From Herpetosiphon aurantiacus DSM 785 (lineage in GTDB: Bacteria > Chloroflexota > Chloroflexia > Chloroflexales > Herpetosiphonaceae): a stretch of DNA of 64,000 bases. The notes beneath the pieces were generated by a model, which was given only the letters and a program-made list of their open reading frames with translations, had not been told where the DNA came from and searched no databases. Position numbers and translations under genes: made by a program. Shown here piece by piece: positions 17,391-26,324 of the stretch. Where the stretch lies: positions 5,533,199-5,597,198 of the forward strand of contig CP000875.1 of NCBI GenBank assembly GCA_000018565.1, written 5' to 3'. Positions within the stretch are counted from its first letter, which is position 1. Each line of letters begins with the position of its first letter.

Positions 17391-18659
17391 TTACCCAATC
17401 CGTTCGATGCCGCCCATGTACGGTCGCAGCACTTCGGGAACCGTCACGCTGCCATCAGCATTTTGATAATTTTCGAGAATCGCGATGATCACCCGTGGCA
17501 AAGCCAAGCCCGAACCATTCAATGTATGCACAAACTCAGGTTTTGCCCCAGCTTCGGGGCGATAGCGAATATTGGCACGACGAGCTTGATAATCACCAAA
17601 CAAGCCACACGACGAAACTTCCAGCCATTCGTTCATGCCAGGTGCCCACATTTCCAAATCGTACTTGACCGTGGCAATGCCCAAATCGGCGGTGCACAAT
17701 TGCAACAAGCGATAAGGAATTTTCAAGCCTTTGCAAACATCCTCAGCATTGCTAATCAGCGAGAATAATTCATCGTAGCTGGTAGCTGGCTCAACCATTT
17801 TGACCATCTCGACTTTATCGAATTGATACAGCCGCTTGATGCCACGGACATCACGTCCAGCGCTCATTTGCTCGTTGCGGAAACATGGGGTATGCGCCAC
17901 ATAGCGTAATGGCAATTGAGCTTTATCTAAAATTTCTTCGCGATGCAAGTTGGTAACTGGCACTTCAGCGGTCGGAATCAGCCATAAATCGGTATCTTCG
18001 ATATGAAAAATCGTGTCGGCAAATTTGGGCAAGTTGCCAGTGCCAACCATGGCATCGGCCTTAACCAAGTAGGGCACGGCCAATTCGGTGTAACCATGCT
18101 GATCAACATGCATATCGATCATCCAGCTAATCAAGGCCCGTTGCAAGCGCACGCCCAAGCCTTTCATCACGAAAAAGCGTGTACCACTCATGCGCACGCC
18201 TCGCTCAAAATCGAGAATCCCGAGGGCTTCGCCTAGCTCCCAGTGTGGCTTAACCGCAAAATCAGGCTCTTGGATTGTACCTTCGACCCGCACCACAACA
18301 TTATCGTGTTCATCCTTGCCAACAGGCACTTCGGGCAACGGCAAGTTAGGTAAATCGAGCAGAAGATTGTGCAATTCCAAATCGATTGCATTTGCCTGTG
18401 CATCGAGTTCAGTAATTTGATCGCCAACCAGCTTCATGGCGGCAATTTTCACGTCGCGTTCAGCCTTATCTTTAGTGCGGGCCACATCTTTCGAGCCAGC
18501 ATTGCGCTCGGCCTTGAGCCGCTCAACTTCGGTAATCGCCTCGCGCCGTTTAAGATCCAAGCCAATCACCTGATCGACTAAACCTGGATCACGACCAACT
18601 TTGGCAAAGCCTTCGCGTACCAACTCGGGTTGTTCACGAAATAAACGAATATCAAGCAT
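17391..18659 (-). CDS. serS: Seryl-tRNA synthetase
   Basis: This 422-residue class II aminoacyl-tRNA synthetase charges tRNA-Ser in the cytoplasm. The N-terminal coiled-coil arm (about 1-110, starting MLDIRLFREQPELVREG) binds the tRNA long variable arm. Motif 2 is visible in CFRNEQMSAGRDVRG with downstream LYQFDKVEMV, and motif 3 in GSGLALPRV. The length is normal. A GAAGGAG site precedes the start. It is the last gene of a four-gene operon: three unknown membrane protein genes precede it with overlapping stop/start codons or a 17-bp gap, and a T-box leader lies in front of the whole set. Confidence 0.97.
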   Translation of the reverse strand: MLDIRLFREQPELVREGFAKVGRDPGLVDQVIGLDLKRREAITEVERLKAERNAGSKDVARTKDKAERDVKIAAMKLVGDQITELDAQANAIDLELHNLLLDLPNLPLPEVPVGKDEHDNVVVRVEGTIQEPDFAVKPHWELGEALGILDFERGVRMSGTRFFVMKGLGVRLQRALISWMIDMHVDQHGYTELAVPYLVKADAMVGTGNLPKFADTIFHIEDTDLWLIPTAEVPVTNLHREEILDKAQLPLRYVAHTPCFRNEQMSAGRDVRGIKRLYQFDKVEMVKMVEPATSYDELFSLISNAEDVCKGLKIPYRLLQLCTADLGIATVKYDLEMWAPGMNEWLEVSSCGLFGDYQARRANIRYRPEAGAKPEFVHTLNGSGLALPRVIIAILENYQNADGSVTVPEVLRPYMGGIERIG

Positions 18660-18676
18660 TGCAATACTCCTTCACA

Positions 18677-19258
18677 TTATGCGTCGGCTGACGCAGCAAG
18701 ATGATCTAATTCCTCGATTGCGACAACAATTCCTGGGCGAATCACCCCAAATGCCACATAAAAACGGTAGGCTTGGTTGGCCTTAGGCAAGGTTTTACTG
18801 TGTTGGTCGTTCAGCAAAAACATATATAAGCTATCGCGGTGCAAGGTGGCCGAAACTGCCTCGGAACGATGCACTTTGACTTCGTTTACACTGCCTTCGA
18901 GCGTTTCAACTTTGGCTTTATTGAGTCGCTGACGGGCAAGTGCTCCGTTGATCGCGCTAACCAAGGGAAACAAGGCAATTGCCAAAGGAACCCAAAATTG
19001 CCAAGAATCGGTACGCTGGGTCAGCGCAAACACCAGGAAGAATCCCCCAAAGGCTAAGCGAATCCAAATATCAAAAATTGAAATTTTCAAAATGCGTTTA
19101 ATTTGATCAGGGTGCAACTCGCCATGTTGATTGCTTGGCAACTCGGCTTTGATGCCCCAAACCAGATCAAGCGCTTGGGTTTGCGCTACTTGGGCATTAT
19201 GTTCGCGAATTTTAGCTAATTCCTCGCCAGTTGGGCGCTTGGATTGACGCTTGCTCAT
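18677..19258 (-). CDS. Membrane protein of unknown function, third gene of T-box operon
   Basis: A 193-residue protein with a charged N-terminus (MSKRQSKRPTGEELAKI), two adjacent hydrophobic helices (about 78-115) and a soluble C-terminal domain. That domain includes HRDSLYMFLLNDQHSKTL and ends with VVAIEELD. The preceding gene product is related: both have the two-helix core, a following segment on substitution-tolerant LEGSVNEVKV or ITGELEKIQP, and a closing GIVVAIE or GIIVAVE. They are probably a tandem duplication. The start overlaps the previous stop (ATGA), and serS begins 17 bp after the end. Function unknown. Confidence 0.75.
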   Translation of the reverse strand: MSKRQSKRPTGEELAKIREHNAQVAQTQALDLVWGIKAELPSNQHGELHPDQIKRILKISIFDIWIRLAFGGFFLVFALTQRTDSWQFWVPLAIALFPLVSAINGALARQRLNKAKVETLEGSVNEVKVHRSEAVSATLHRDSLYMFLLNDQHSKTLPKANQAYRFYVAFGVIRPGIVVAIEELDHLAASADA

Positions 19259-19716
19259 GCTGTTTCAACCGCCACGATAATGCCCATGCGTGAAACACCC
19301 TTGGCTACATAAATTGTGTAAGGTTGGCCAACCTGGAGTGGTTGGTTGCCCAATTTGGCTAAGAGTGCATACGAACGCTTATTGATCACCAGCTCGGACT
19401 CAAACATGGCAAATGGCACTGGCTGAATTTTTTCGAGTTCGCCGGTAATCGCTTGCACCACGCCAGCCTTGAGCGCGGCTTGACTTTGGCGACGAACCCA
19501 AGCATTGATAATTAACACACCGCCTAAGCCCGCAACCACCCAGCCCAAGGTATCGAAGCGCAATGTGCCATAACTAATCAGCGCCAAACCGATGAGCAGC
19601 ATCGGCAAAAATGGCACGCGAAACGCTCGCATCGCCTGAAGTTGACGTTGTTGATTGGGTGCTAGACGACCCTCGTGATTATGAATTAAATCGGCTTGAT
19701 CGCCTCGAATAATCAT
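19255..19716 (-). CDS. Membrane protein of unknown function, second gene of T-box operon
   Basis: A 153-residue protein with two hydrophobic helices (about 36-70) and a C-terminal domain (VQAITGELEKIQPVPF to YTIYVAKGVSRMGIIVAVE). The C-terminal pattern matches that of the next gene product (YRFYVAFGVIRPGIVVAIE), so the two are paralogues. It overlaps both neighbours by ATGA, which indicates translational coupling. No catalytic motif is seen. Confidence 0.75.
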   Translation of the reverse strand: MIIRGDQADLIHNHEGRLAPNQQRQLQAMRAFRVPFLPMLLIGLALISYGTLRFDTLGWVVAGLGGVLIINAWVRRQSQAALKAGVVQAITGELEKIQPVPFAMFESELVINKRSYALLAKLGNQPLQVGQPYTIYVAKGVSRMGIIVAVETA

Positions 19717-20228
19717 GCAGTTTCCTCTGGCTCTGGCTCATTCAGCGCTTCCGCCACCAAACTGCGGTATGGTTGGGGAATCTCGCCCAATGAGGCATAG
19801 ATGGTTGTTTCAATTTCGTACAAGCGGCGTTGACCACGCCGTAATACTGCAAAATCGAGAGTTTGCTGGCTGCCATGATGCTGAATTGCTTGGCGAATCC
19901 AGCTTTGGAGCACACCCTCGCAATGTGGACAAATTGACTTAAGCTCGCCACTTTCGCTGCTGGAGCGGGCCACTGAGGTTAAAAATGCTGGCATTTTACT
20001 AATCTCAGGCAGCGTATGACTAAAGTGACACTGTTTACAACGAACAACGATCGATTCTTGGTCGGGTTGGGCAAAATGGGTATGAATTGGGTGTTCTTTG
20101 CTTGGATTCAACAACTCATACGATGGATTGCGCATACCACCACCCCAAGCTAAGCGACTAAACACCCATAGCACAATCACCAACCCAACAACACTCCCAA
20201 ATGTAACTAAGCCGATTTCCCACGACAT
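19713..20228 (-). CDS. Membrane-anchored protein with two Cys pairs, first gene of T-box operon
   Basis: A 171-residue protein. An N-terminal transmembrane helix (about 5-25) is followed by a domain with CKQC and CPHC pairs that could bind zinc or form a rubredoxin-like knuckle. The ATG at 20228 has GAGG six bases upstream and is preferred over the TTG at 20240. It is the first gene behind the T-box leader, whose terminator ends about 40 bp upstream, and its stop overlaps the next start. Function unknown. Its placement with serS suggests that serine or tRNA-Ser supply controls its expression. Confidence 0.75.
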   Translation of the reverse strand: MSWEIGLVTFGSVVGLVIVLWVFSRLAWGGGMRNPSYELLNPSKEHPIHTHFAQPDQESIVVRCKQCHFSHTLPEISKMPAFLTSVARSSSESGELKSICPHCEGVLQSWIRQAIQHHGSQQTLDFAVLRRGQRRLYEIETTIYASLGEIPQPYRSLVAEALNEPEPEETA

Positions 20229-20267
20229 CACAAACCTCAAACGTTGGCTGGGTAAAAATTCGACATT

Positions 20268-20306
20268 AAAAAAAGCTCTTCGTCCCTAGAGAAGGACGAA
20301 GAGCTT
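20268..20306 (-). terminator. Intrinsic terminator of the T-box leader
   Basis: A 13-bp stem (20273-20286 with 20294-20306) followed on the minus strand by a run of Ts. The antiterminator would use the T-box sequence at 20316-20329. Confidence 0.88.
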
Positions 20307-20500
20307 CAAAGCTCTCGTGGTGCCACCTTCGTTCGTCGTTGCATGCAACAACCTCGAAAAGCTTGCTAACGGAAGCAACCCGAACGCGGGGCGTTACGAC
20401 TCAGAAATTGGATAGATTGGCAGTGTTCGCCGCAATTCCAGCAGCTGCGGCTCTCTGAAGAACAAATAGGCCCAATCCACGGATTTCGTCAACATCAGTG
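20268..20500 (-). ncRNA. T-box riboswitch leader of the serS operon
   Basis: On the minus strand, a leader with an AGAGAGCCGC stem I segment is followed by the conserved T-box core AAGGTGGCACCACG (plus-strand 20316-20329). A strong terminator follows: AAGCTCTTCGTCC pairs with GGACGAAGAGCTT and leads into seven Ts. T-box leaders read through when uncharged tRNA pairs with the specifier codon and the T-box bulge. A Ser specifier is plausible (UCU or UCC triplets occur on the stem I side) but cannot be assigned safely by eye. Confidence 0.9.
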
Positions 20501-20522
20501 GCGCTATTATACCACGAAAGCC
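20499..20522 (-). promoter_or_regulatory. Promoter of the T-box operon with palindromic flanks
   Basis: A perfect TATAAT -10 (20506-20511) lies inside a 24-bp segment that is 22/24 identical to the promoter at 54807-54830. It is flanked by GGC/GCC arms. No good -35 box is visible. Confidence 0.65.
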
Positions 20523-20555
20523 AATGGTTTTAGCTGCTAGCCAAAACGCCATCAC

Positions 20556-21161
20556 TTAATCAATTGGCGCAAAATAAACTAAATCACCGGCATTCAACAA
20601 TGCTGGCGGATCGGCTTGTGGATCAAATAAACGCAGTGGAGTAGTGCCAAGTATATGCCAGCCACCAGGCGAACTTTGAGGATAAATACTCGTCTGATCG
20701 TTGGCAATTGCCACTGAGCCAGCCGCAACTTTAGCGCGGGGAGTCGCCCGCCTTGGCAAATGCAAGGCCGCAGGCAAGCCATCAAGGTAGGGAAAGCCTG
20801 GCAAAAATCCAACCATCGCCACCCGATATTCGGCGCTGGAATGGAAGCCTATCACTTGATCGATAGTTAATTGGCAGCGTTCGGCAACCTCAGCCAAATC
20901 AATTCCATCGTAACAAATTGGAATTCGATGGATGGTCGGTGTTGGCAAATTTGATTGGCCTGATTGCAGTCGCTGAATTTGCCGCCGCACCTGGCGAGCA
21001 TTCGTCAACTGCAAATCAAACAAGACCGTAACTGTTGCCAAACCAGTAACCACATCAATTACCCCGCGCAAACGAGCATGACGCAGCGCCAACGCCAATT
21101 GAGCTGGCTGCGGAGTAGTAATTAACAAGGCACTATCGCCAAATAGTTCAATCTTCAGCAT
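20556..21161 (-). CDS. pxpB: 5-oxoprolinase subunit PxpB (KipI/allophanate hydrolase subunit 1 family)
   Basis: A 201-residue cytoplasmic protein of the PxpB/KipI family. Signature segments are GFLPGFPYLDGL and RATPRAKVAAGSVAIA, followed by PQSSPGGWHILG. PxpB works with PxpA and PxpC to hydrolyse 5-oxoproline to glutamate with ATP. The partner PxpC-like gene is at 35686, about 15 kb away on the same strand; pxpA is not in the window. The family normally clusters, so the split is unusual. No clear ribosome-binding site is seen at the start. Confidence 0.85.
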   Translation of the reverse strand: MLKIELFGDSALLITTPQPAQLALALRHARLRGVIDVVTGLATVTVLFDLQLTNARQVRRQIQRLQSGQSNLPTPTIHRIPICYDGIDLAEVAERCQLTIDQVIGFHSSAEYRVAMVGFLPGFPYLDGLPAALHLPRRATPRAKVAAGSVAIANDQTSIYPQSSPGGWHILGTTPLRLFDPQADPPALLNAGDLVYFAPID

Positions 21162-21179
21162 AGTTTAAACAGAGCAAAG

Positions 21180-21342
21180 AGATAGAGCTTGTAACCACGA
21201 AGAGCACAAAGAGCACGAAAAACCGTTTTGAGCCACGAATTGCACGAATTTCACAAATACATTCATAATTCATGCTTCAGCCCCATAAATTTCCTTATGC
21301 TCTTTTTGACCTTTGACCTTTGACTTTTGACTTTTGACCTGC
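21180..21342. repeat. Dispersed quasi-repeats between pxpB and the membrane glycosyltransferase-like gene
   Basis: Contains CCACGAAGAGCACAAAGAGC with 9-10 bp periodicity, then TTTGACCTTTGACCTTTGAC. No gene is seen. Confidence 0.65.
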
Positions 21343-23235
21343 TTAAAACGGTTCCGGTGGGCGAATTTTATAGACCATCGCAGCAAACCAGACGATCATG
21401 CCAAAAATCGCACAACCACTAGTAATCAGAATCGCAGGCCAGCGACCCCAACGCGTGCGTTGCCACAACCAATCGAGGGCAATGCCAGTGGCCAAGGCAA
21501 TCGCCCAAGCGCTAAACATTAGCCAACGGGTGGTGATGGTCGATCCATTGATAATTGGAAAGGCCGCCAAGATCAAACTAACGACGAACGTCGCCCCCAT
21601 GACCAATTGCAAGCCGCGATGTTTGCGACTGAGCCACCAACCAAATGGCGCGATTAAGACAGGCAGTAAACCATAATGCCGCCAAAACCCAAGATCAATC
21701 ATATCCCACAGGAGTTGCAGGCGTGGTACAGCTTCGCGCTGATTGACTGCGTTCATGCCGCCTTCGGCAAACGATTGGCCTTGCTGCAAAAATAGCCCAA
21801 TAAAACTTGAGTAATACAAAGCCCAAACAATCACTTGGGTTGCTACCAAGCTGGTGAATAAGGCCCAGCCTTGCGAACGTGGGCCGCGCCACCACAGCCA
21901 TAGCATCAGCAAGCCGCCCATCAAGCCAGTATTAAGATAAAAGCCAAAGTGTCCGAGCGCAATCGTGCTCAAACCCAAAGTTATCCAAAGCCAGTTACGT
22001 CGTTCATGCCAGTGTTGCCACGTCCAAACCATAAATGTTGCCAGTAGCAAGGCCACAAATTGGCTAAAAATGTGCGAATCAAACGACCATGCGTTGGTCA
22101 TAAAGCCTGCTGGCACAAGCCCATACATAATCGCGCCAACCAGCGCTCCACGGCTTGAGCCAGTTGTGCGCAAGCCCAAACAAAATAGCACCGGAATCGC
22201 CAGGGCTTCACAGGCTGCGGCGGTTAATTGCAACAACCAATCGGCTGAAATTCCAGTCAAGGTCAGTGGCTGCAACAAGGCATACAACACTGGCGGATAG
22301 GGAAAATCGATGCCGCGATGGCGCGATGGTCGGAATAAATCGCCAAGGTTGGTTGCATGAATTCGGTTGCGATGAAAGCCAATATCGCCTGGCATATGCT
22401 CGAGCAGCAAGCGTCCACCCAATTTGAGCGACCAGACCAGCACCGTCGCCAAAATCAGCCAACGCAAGACATCGCGGCTGATCGTTAAGCCTAGGCGCTG
22501 CAAGATTGGCGGCAAGGCCCAGCCCAACAACAGCAATGCAGCCAAACCATAGAGCGTTGTTTGGGCAACCGCTGGTGCGGCATAGCTTGCCCGTAATGGC
22601 GCAAACCAAGTTGCCGCCACAATCCCCAAGCCTGTTAGGCCAACTGCCAAGCCAACTTCAAGGCTCGAACCACCAAGCCAGATTATGCTCAAACCAAGTG
22701 TCGTCAGCAAAAACAACCAAGCTAAGGTCGGATAGAGCCCAGGCCAAGCCCAACCACTGCTGCTTAATTGCCCACCACTAAACGCCGCCCCGAGCTCGCG
22801 TGGATCATCACTCACCACTGGTTGAGCAACCGTAATTGCCACTTTACCAGCGGCATCGGCAGGCAACAACACATGCAATACCCGTCCGGCAGTACTGGTA
22901 AATTGGCTGGTTCCCATGATGAGGCTGGCTGGGTTGCCCGTAAGTTGTGGCAAATCGAGCCAGTAGTGGCGTTGCGGCACATGCGGAAAGCGCAATTGGG
23001 CATTCAGGGTTGACCAACGGTAACGAGCTGAACGATCGGGCAATTGTTCGCCAGCATTAAAGCCAACCACAAATGGAGCATCGTTGTTGATGCCCTCTTC
23101 CAAGCCCAGATTCAGCGGCACTTGCCATTGGCGATTGGATACAAAGCCCAAACCAATTAAAAGCCCAATTAATAACGTAACCAGCGTCAACCACTGGCGA
23201 CGCTGGCTGAAGATCGTCATCGTATCAACTACCAT
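21343..23235 (-). CDS. Multi-pass membrane protein, GT-C glycosyltransferase-like
   Basis: A 630-residue protein with an N-terminal helix, a soluble beta-rich segment (about 30-160) and roughly a dozen hydrophobic helices. After the helix at about 270, the loop PGDIGFHRNRIH with downstream FPYPPVLYAL resembles the acidic first loop of GT-C lipid-linked sugar transferases. This is a fold-level inference only. The start at 23235 overlaps the stop of the alcohol dehydrogenase gene; an ATG at 23220 is an alternative, and neither has a convincing ribosome-binding site. Substrate and pathway unknown. Confidence 0.7.
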   Translation of the reverse strand: MVVDTMTIFSQRRQWLTLVTLLIGLLIGLGFVSNRQWQVPLNLGLEEGINNDAPFVVGFNAGEQLPDRSARYRWSTLNAQLRFPHVPQRHYWLDLPQLTGNPASLIMGTSQFTSTAGRVLHVLLPADAAGKVAITVAQPVVSDDPRELGAAFSGGQLSSSGWAWPGLYPTLAWLFLLTTLGLSIIWLGGSSLEVGLAVGLTGLGIVAATWFAPLRASYAAPAVAQTTLYGLAALLLLGWALPPILQRLGLTISRDVLRWLILATVLVWSLKLGGRLLLEHMPGDIGFHRNRIHATNLGDLFRPSRHRGIDFPYPPVLYALLQPLTLTGISADWLLQLTAAACEALAIPVLFCLGLRTTGSSRGALVGAIMYGLVPAGFMTNAWSFDSHIFSQFVALLLATFMVWTWQHWHERRNWLWITLGLSTIALGHFGFYLNTGLMGGLLMLWLWWRGPRSQGWALFTSLVATQVIVWALYYSSFIGLFLQQGQSFAEGGMNAVNQREAVPRLQLLWDMIDLGFWRHYGLLPVLIAPFGWWLSRKHRGLQLVMGATFVVSLILAAFPIINGSTITTRWLMFSAWAIALATGIALDWLWQRTRWGRWPAILITSGCAIFGMIVWFAAMVYKIRPPEPF

Positions 23236-24386
23236 GCTGCTTGCAAAATCCCCAGTAAATCATCAACAGTTGGCGCAACAGGGTTATGGTAAACCGCTCC
23301 ATCGCCAAAGGCTTGTTCAGCCAACATTGGCAAGGAATCTTCAGGAATGCCCAAATCGCGCAGTTGGGTGATCAGGCCGCAGTCGCTGGCCAACTGACGC
23401 AAACCTGCAATCAAATCGTCGATCACTTCCTCGCGTGGCCGACCACCAGTGTTGATCCCAAAGGCTCGTGCCAACCGCGCATAGCGATCGGGCACGGTGC
23501 TGGCATTAAAGGCAACTACATGCGGCAAGAAAATCGAATTGAGCAAGCCATGGTGCAAGGGGAAATGGCCGCCAGTAGCGTGAGCCAAGGCATGCACCGC
23601 ACCCAAATATGAGTTGGTAAAGGCAATCCCCGCCATACACGAGGCAATCAACATCTGGCCGCGAGCTTCTTCATTGGTCGAGCCATGGTGGGTTGCGTCA
23701 CGCAGATAATTTGAAACAATCTCGACCGCGCCCAAGGCCAAGGCATCACTCATTGGCTCAGATTCGGTTGAGACATAGGTTTCAAAGGCATGCGTCAGCG
23801 TATCCATGCCCGTTGCGGCAGCCAAATGTGCTGGCAAACTTTGGGTTACTTGCGGGTCAAGAATCGCCAACTCAGGCGCAAGGTAAGGGCTGGTAAATGA
23901 AAGCTTAACGTTATTGGCTTCATCCTTGATTACGGCAAAGTTGCTAGCTTCCGAGCCAGTGCCAGCGGTCGTAGGAATTGCCACCATCGGAATTAAGCGC
24001 CGTTCCAGCACATTAATCCCTTCATAATCGAGTAAATTGCCGCCCTCGGTGATCAAAATACGCATGGCTTTGGCGGTATCAATTGGTGAACCACCGCCAA
24101 GCGCCACCAACAGATCAGCGCCCGATTCGCGGGCTTGAGCCGCAGCTGCTTCAACCACGGTCACCGAGGAATTTGGCGGAACATCGCTATAAACGCCGAC
24201 GACTTCGACCGTCTCGGCCAACGCTTGTTGAACTTGCTCGACCAAGCCTGACTTGACCAAACCAGCATCGGTCACAATGAAGGCCTTGGTTGCGCCCAGC
24301 GAGCTTAATTCAGCTCCCATTTCGGCAACCAACCCTGATTTATACAACACCCGTGGCAGTAAACGAAACTCAAAAAATTCTTGCAT
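23229..24386 (-). CDS. Iron-containing alcohol dehydrogenase
   Basis: A 385-residue group III (Fe-dependent) alcohol dehydrogenase. It has the NAD(P)-binding GGGSPIDTAKAM and GTGSEASNFAVI motifs. The metal ligands lie in the segments HALAHATGGHFPLHHG and YHNPV. Such enzymes interconvert alcohols and aldehydes or ketones in the cytoplasm. AAGGAG precedes the start. The gene overlaps the membrane protein gene downstream by seven bases, implying co-expression. Substrate not determinable. Confidence 0.92.
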   Translation of the reverse strand: MQEFFEFRLLPRVLYKSGLVAEMGAELSSLGATKAFIVTDAGLVKSGLVEQVQQALAETVEVVGVYSDVPPNSSVTVVEAAAAQARESGADLLVALGGGSPIDTAKAMRILITEGGNLLDYEGINVLERRLIPMVAIPTTAGTGSEASNFAVIKDEANNVKLSFTSPYLAPELAILDPQVTQSLPAHLAAATGMDTLTHAFETYVSTESEPMSDALALGAVEIVSNYLRDATHHGSTNEEARGQMLIASCMAGIAFTNSYLGAVHALAHATGGHFPLHHGLLNSIFLPHVVAFNASTVPDRYARLARAFGINTGGRPREEVIDDLIAGLRQLASDCGLITQLRDLGIPEDSLPMLAEQAFGDGAVYHNPVAPTVDDLLGILQAAW

Positions 24387-24404
24387 AATTGGCTCCTTTT
24401 TTCG

Positions 24405-24714
24405 AGGGATCAGTCGTCAGGGGCTAGGGATCAGAAGTTGAAACCACAAAGTACCCAAATGACGACTTTTATCCCCTCCTTCCAAGAGTAGGTTTTTAAC
24501 AATGATTGGGAGGGCTTCACCGTCTATGGCATGCCCTCACCCCCTAGCCCCCTCTCCCGCACAGCAGGAGAGGGGGAATCCTTCGATCATGAAGCTTAGA
24601 ACGCCCCTCGCCCGCCACAGTGGGCGAGGGGGTGAGGGATATAGTTAATGCTATCAACCGCTACCCCTGAACCCTAGTCCCCAGTCGCTGACCCCTATGT
24701 TCTATGTTCTAAAT
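24405..24714. repeat. Intergenic mosaic of quasi-repeats containing a palindromic element
   Basis: This 328-bp gap holds GGGATCAG/GGGGCTAGG text, the palindromic element copy C at 24528-24638, and CCCCTGAACCC/TGTTCTATG text. No gene is seen. Confidence 0.65.
24528..24638. repeat. Palindromic intergenic element, copy C
   Basis: Outer arms GCCCTCACCCCC and GGGGGTGAGGG enclose hairpins CCCCCTCTCC/GGAGAGGGGG and CCCCTCGCCC/GGGCGAGGGG. The hairpin order is reversed relative to copies A and B, so this copy is inverted. Confidence 0.8.
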
Positions 24715-25659
24715 TTAGCGTTCACCGCGCAAGACGGCCCGCGCCTCACCAATCAATTGAGCTGCGCCTAAATCGCCAACATCGCGCAAGGCTTGTTGCT
24801 CTTCCGCGAGCCAAGCATCGGCATCAGCGCTTGCTAAAATGGGATACTCGGCCCGTAAAGCCAGCAGTTCGCCAGCATCTTCACATGTCAAAACCGCCCG
24901 CCGAATGCTGTGCCAATTGGCTGGCGGCGGAGCACTCGCTTGAGCCGCCACCGCTGGCTTGCTGCTAGCCAGGGTTTGGCTCGATTGATCGAGCGTTTGG
25001 CGCAGTTGAATCAGGGTAATTCTGGCTCGCTCAAAAGCTTGGCTAATTTCAAATTCGCCTGCATCAACTGCTGCTTCAGCTAAGCCCGCCAATCCCTCAT
25101 CCATCGCCTCATCAAGCAAAAAGGGATATTCATGCAACACCGCTTGCAATTCTTCGGGAGTATCGGCAGCAAGCATGCGCATAATCGCTTCAGCCAAGGG
25201 CGGCAAACTATCCGAATCTTCCGAGCCAAGCGCATCGCCAATTGCTTCAATCGCTGATTGCGGCGTGTAATTGAGTTGATCTAAAGCCTCAGCCACACCC
25301 GCTACGCCAGCCTCAGCTTGCACATTACCAAGGTAGGGCAATTGATTCTCGCGTGGCAATGCGCCGATCAACATCCACAACAAACCTTGCGCCAATTCAT
25401 TCCATTCGGCTTCGGGCATGCCATAAGGAACCCCAAATAGCACCGCTTTGGCTCGCCGATCATGTAGCAGAATTGGCGCGGGCACAACCCCAGTTTGGCC
25501 ACAACCTGGACAACGGGTGTCGTGCAAACTTACCTCACGAATCGCCTGCACCAAATCAGGGCGTTCCTCGGCATCAACAATCAACCAAGCCTCGGCCACA
25601 AACGGAGTTTGGCAGGTCGGGCAAACAAGCTCATATGGTTGGCTATACGAAATTGGCAT
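24715..25659 (-). CDS. CpXC-domain protein
   Basis: A 314-residue protein. An N-terminal CpXC domain (about 8-85) has two zinc-knuckle pairs, CPTC and CPGC, and the family signature AEAWLIVDAEERPDL. The rest is mostly helical and acidic, with a low-complexity Ala/Pro stretch near 235. CpXC proteins are common in bacteria and uncharacterised. The paralogue at 25672 lies 12 bp upstream in the same direction, and fadD lies before that. Confidence 0.8.
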   Translation of the reverse strand: MPISYSQPYELVCPTCQTPFVAEAWLIVDAEERPDLVQAIREVSLHDTRCPGCGQTGVVPAPILLHDRRAKAVLFGVPYGMPEAEWNELAQGLLWMLIGALPRENQLPYLGNVQAEAGVAGVAEALDQLNYTPQSAIEAIGDALGSEDSDSLPPLAEAIMRMLAADTPEELQAVLHEYPFLLDEAMDEGLAGLAEAAVDAGEFEISQAFERARITLIQLRQTLDQSSQTLASSKPAVAAQASAPPPANWHSIRRAVLTCEDAGELLALRAEYPILASADADAWLAEEQQALRDVGDLGAAQLIGEARAVLRGER

Positions 25660-25671
25660 GCATGGCTCTCG

Positions 25672-26304
25672 CTAGGGTATTAATCGACGCAAAAAATCGC
25701 TAAGCCCACTGTCTATTGGCACAACGGCGGCTAAGCGATCAAACAGCAACGTTAAGTCAGATTGTTGGTCAGCATTTAGGCTTTGCCAAAACGCTTGATG
25801 ATGGTCGCGATCATGGCTTTGCAGCAAGGTTTCAAATTGATCGATTGTTGCCAGCTGGTGAATTGGCCATTCGATCGTCGCCATCAGCGCAATTAACTCG
25901 CGGCGATAACTGGCATGGATCAGCATCAACTGCAAATCGTCAAGATCTGCCGCCAGCTGGACATGAGCCAAATATTCAGCTTGATCCAGCTTTTCGAGTT
26001 CCAAGCGGCTATGCAACAAGCCAACCAATTGCTGGGCCAAAGCCTCAGCCTCGCTAGCACTGGCAACCGATAAGGGCAAGGCTAAAATCAATTGCTCATA
26101 GCGAGCATCATGATACAACAATGGTGCAGTTAACGAGCCAAGCGCATCGCAATAGGGGCATTGGGTTTCGCGCAAACGACCATCAAATAACTGTTGCACT
26201 AAACCAGGCTGCTCCTCGGCATCGAGAATCAGCCACAGGGGCGCATCGAATTGCGCCCCACAAGCAGGGCATTGCACCACGGCAACTTCATGGCGAGAAC
26301 GCAT
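25672..26304 (-). CDS. CpXC-domain protein (paralogue)
   Basis: A 210-residue protein whose first 80 residues repeat the CpXC domain of the next gene: CPAC, APLWLILDAEEQPGLV, CPYC and LLYHDARYEQLILALP. The remaining helical region is unlike the neighbour. It lies 20 bp after fadD and 12 bp before the paralogue, so the three may form one transcript. Function unknown. Confidence 0.8.
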   Translation of the reverse strand: MRSRHEVAVVQCPACGAQFDAPLWLILDAEEQPGLVQQLFDGRLRETQCPYCDALGSLTAPLLYHDARYEQLILALPLSVASASEAEALAQQLVGLLHSRLELEKLDQAEYLAHVQLAADLDDLQLMLIHASYRRELIALMATIEWPIHQLATIDQFETLLQSHDRDHHQAFWQSLNADQQSDLTLLFDRLAAVVPIDSGLSDFLRRLIP

Positions 26305-26324
26305 ATTCCAACGTTAGGTTTGGC

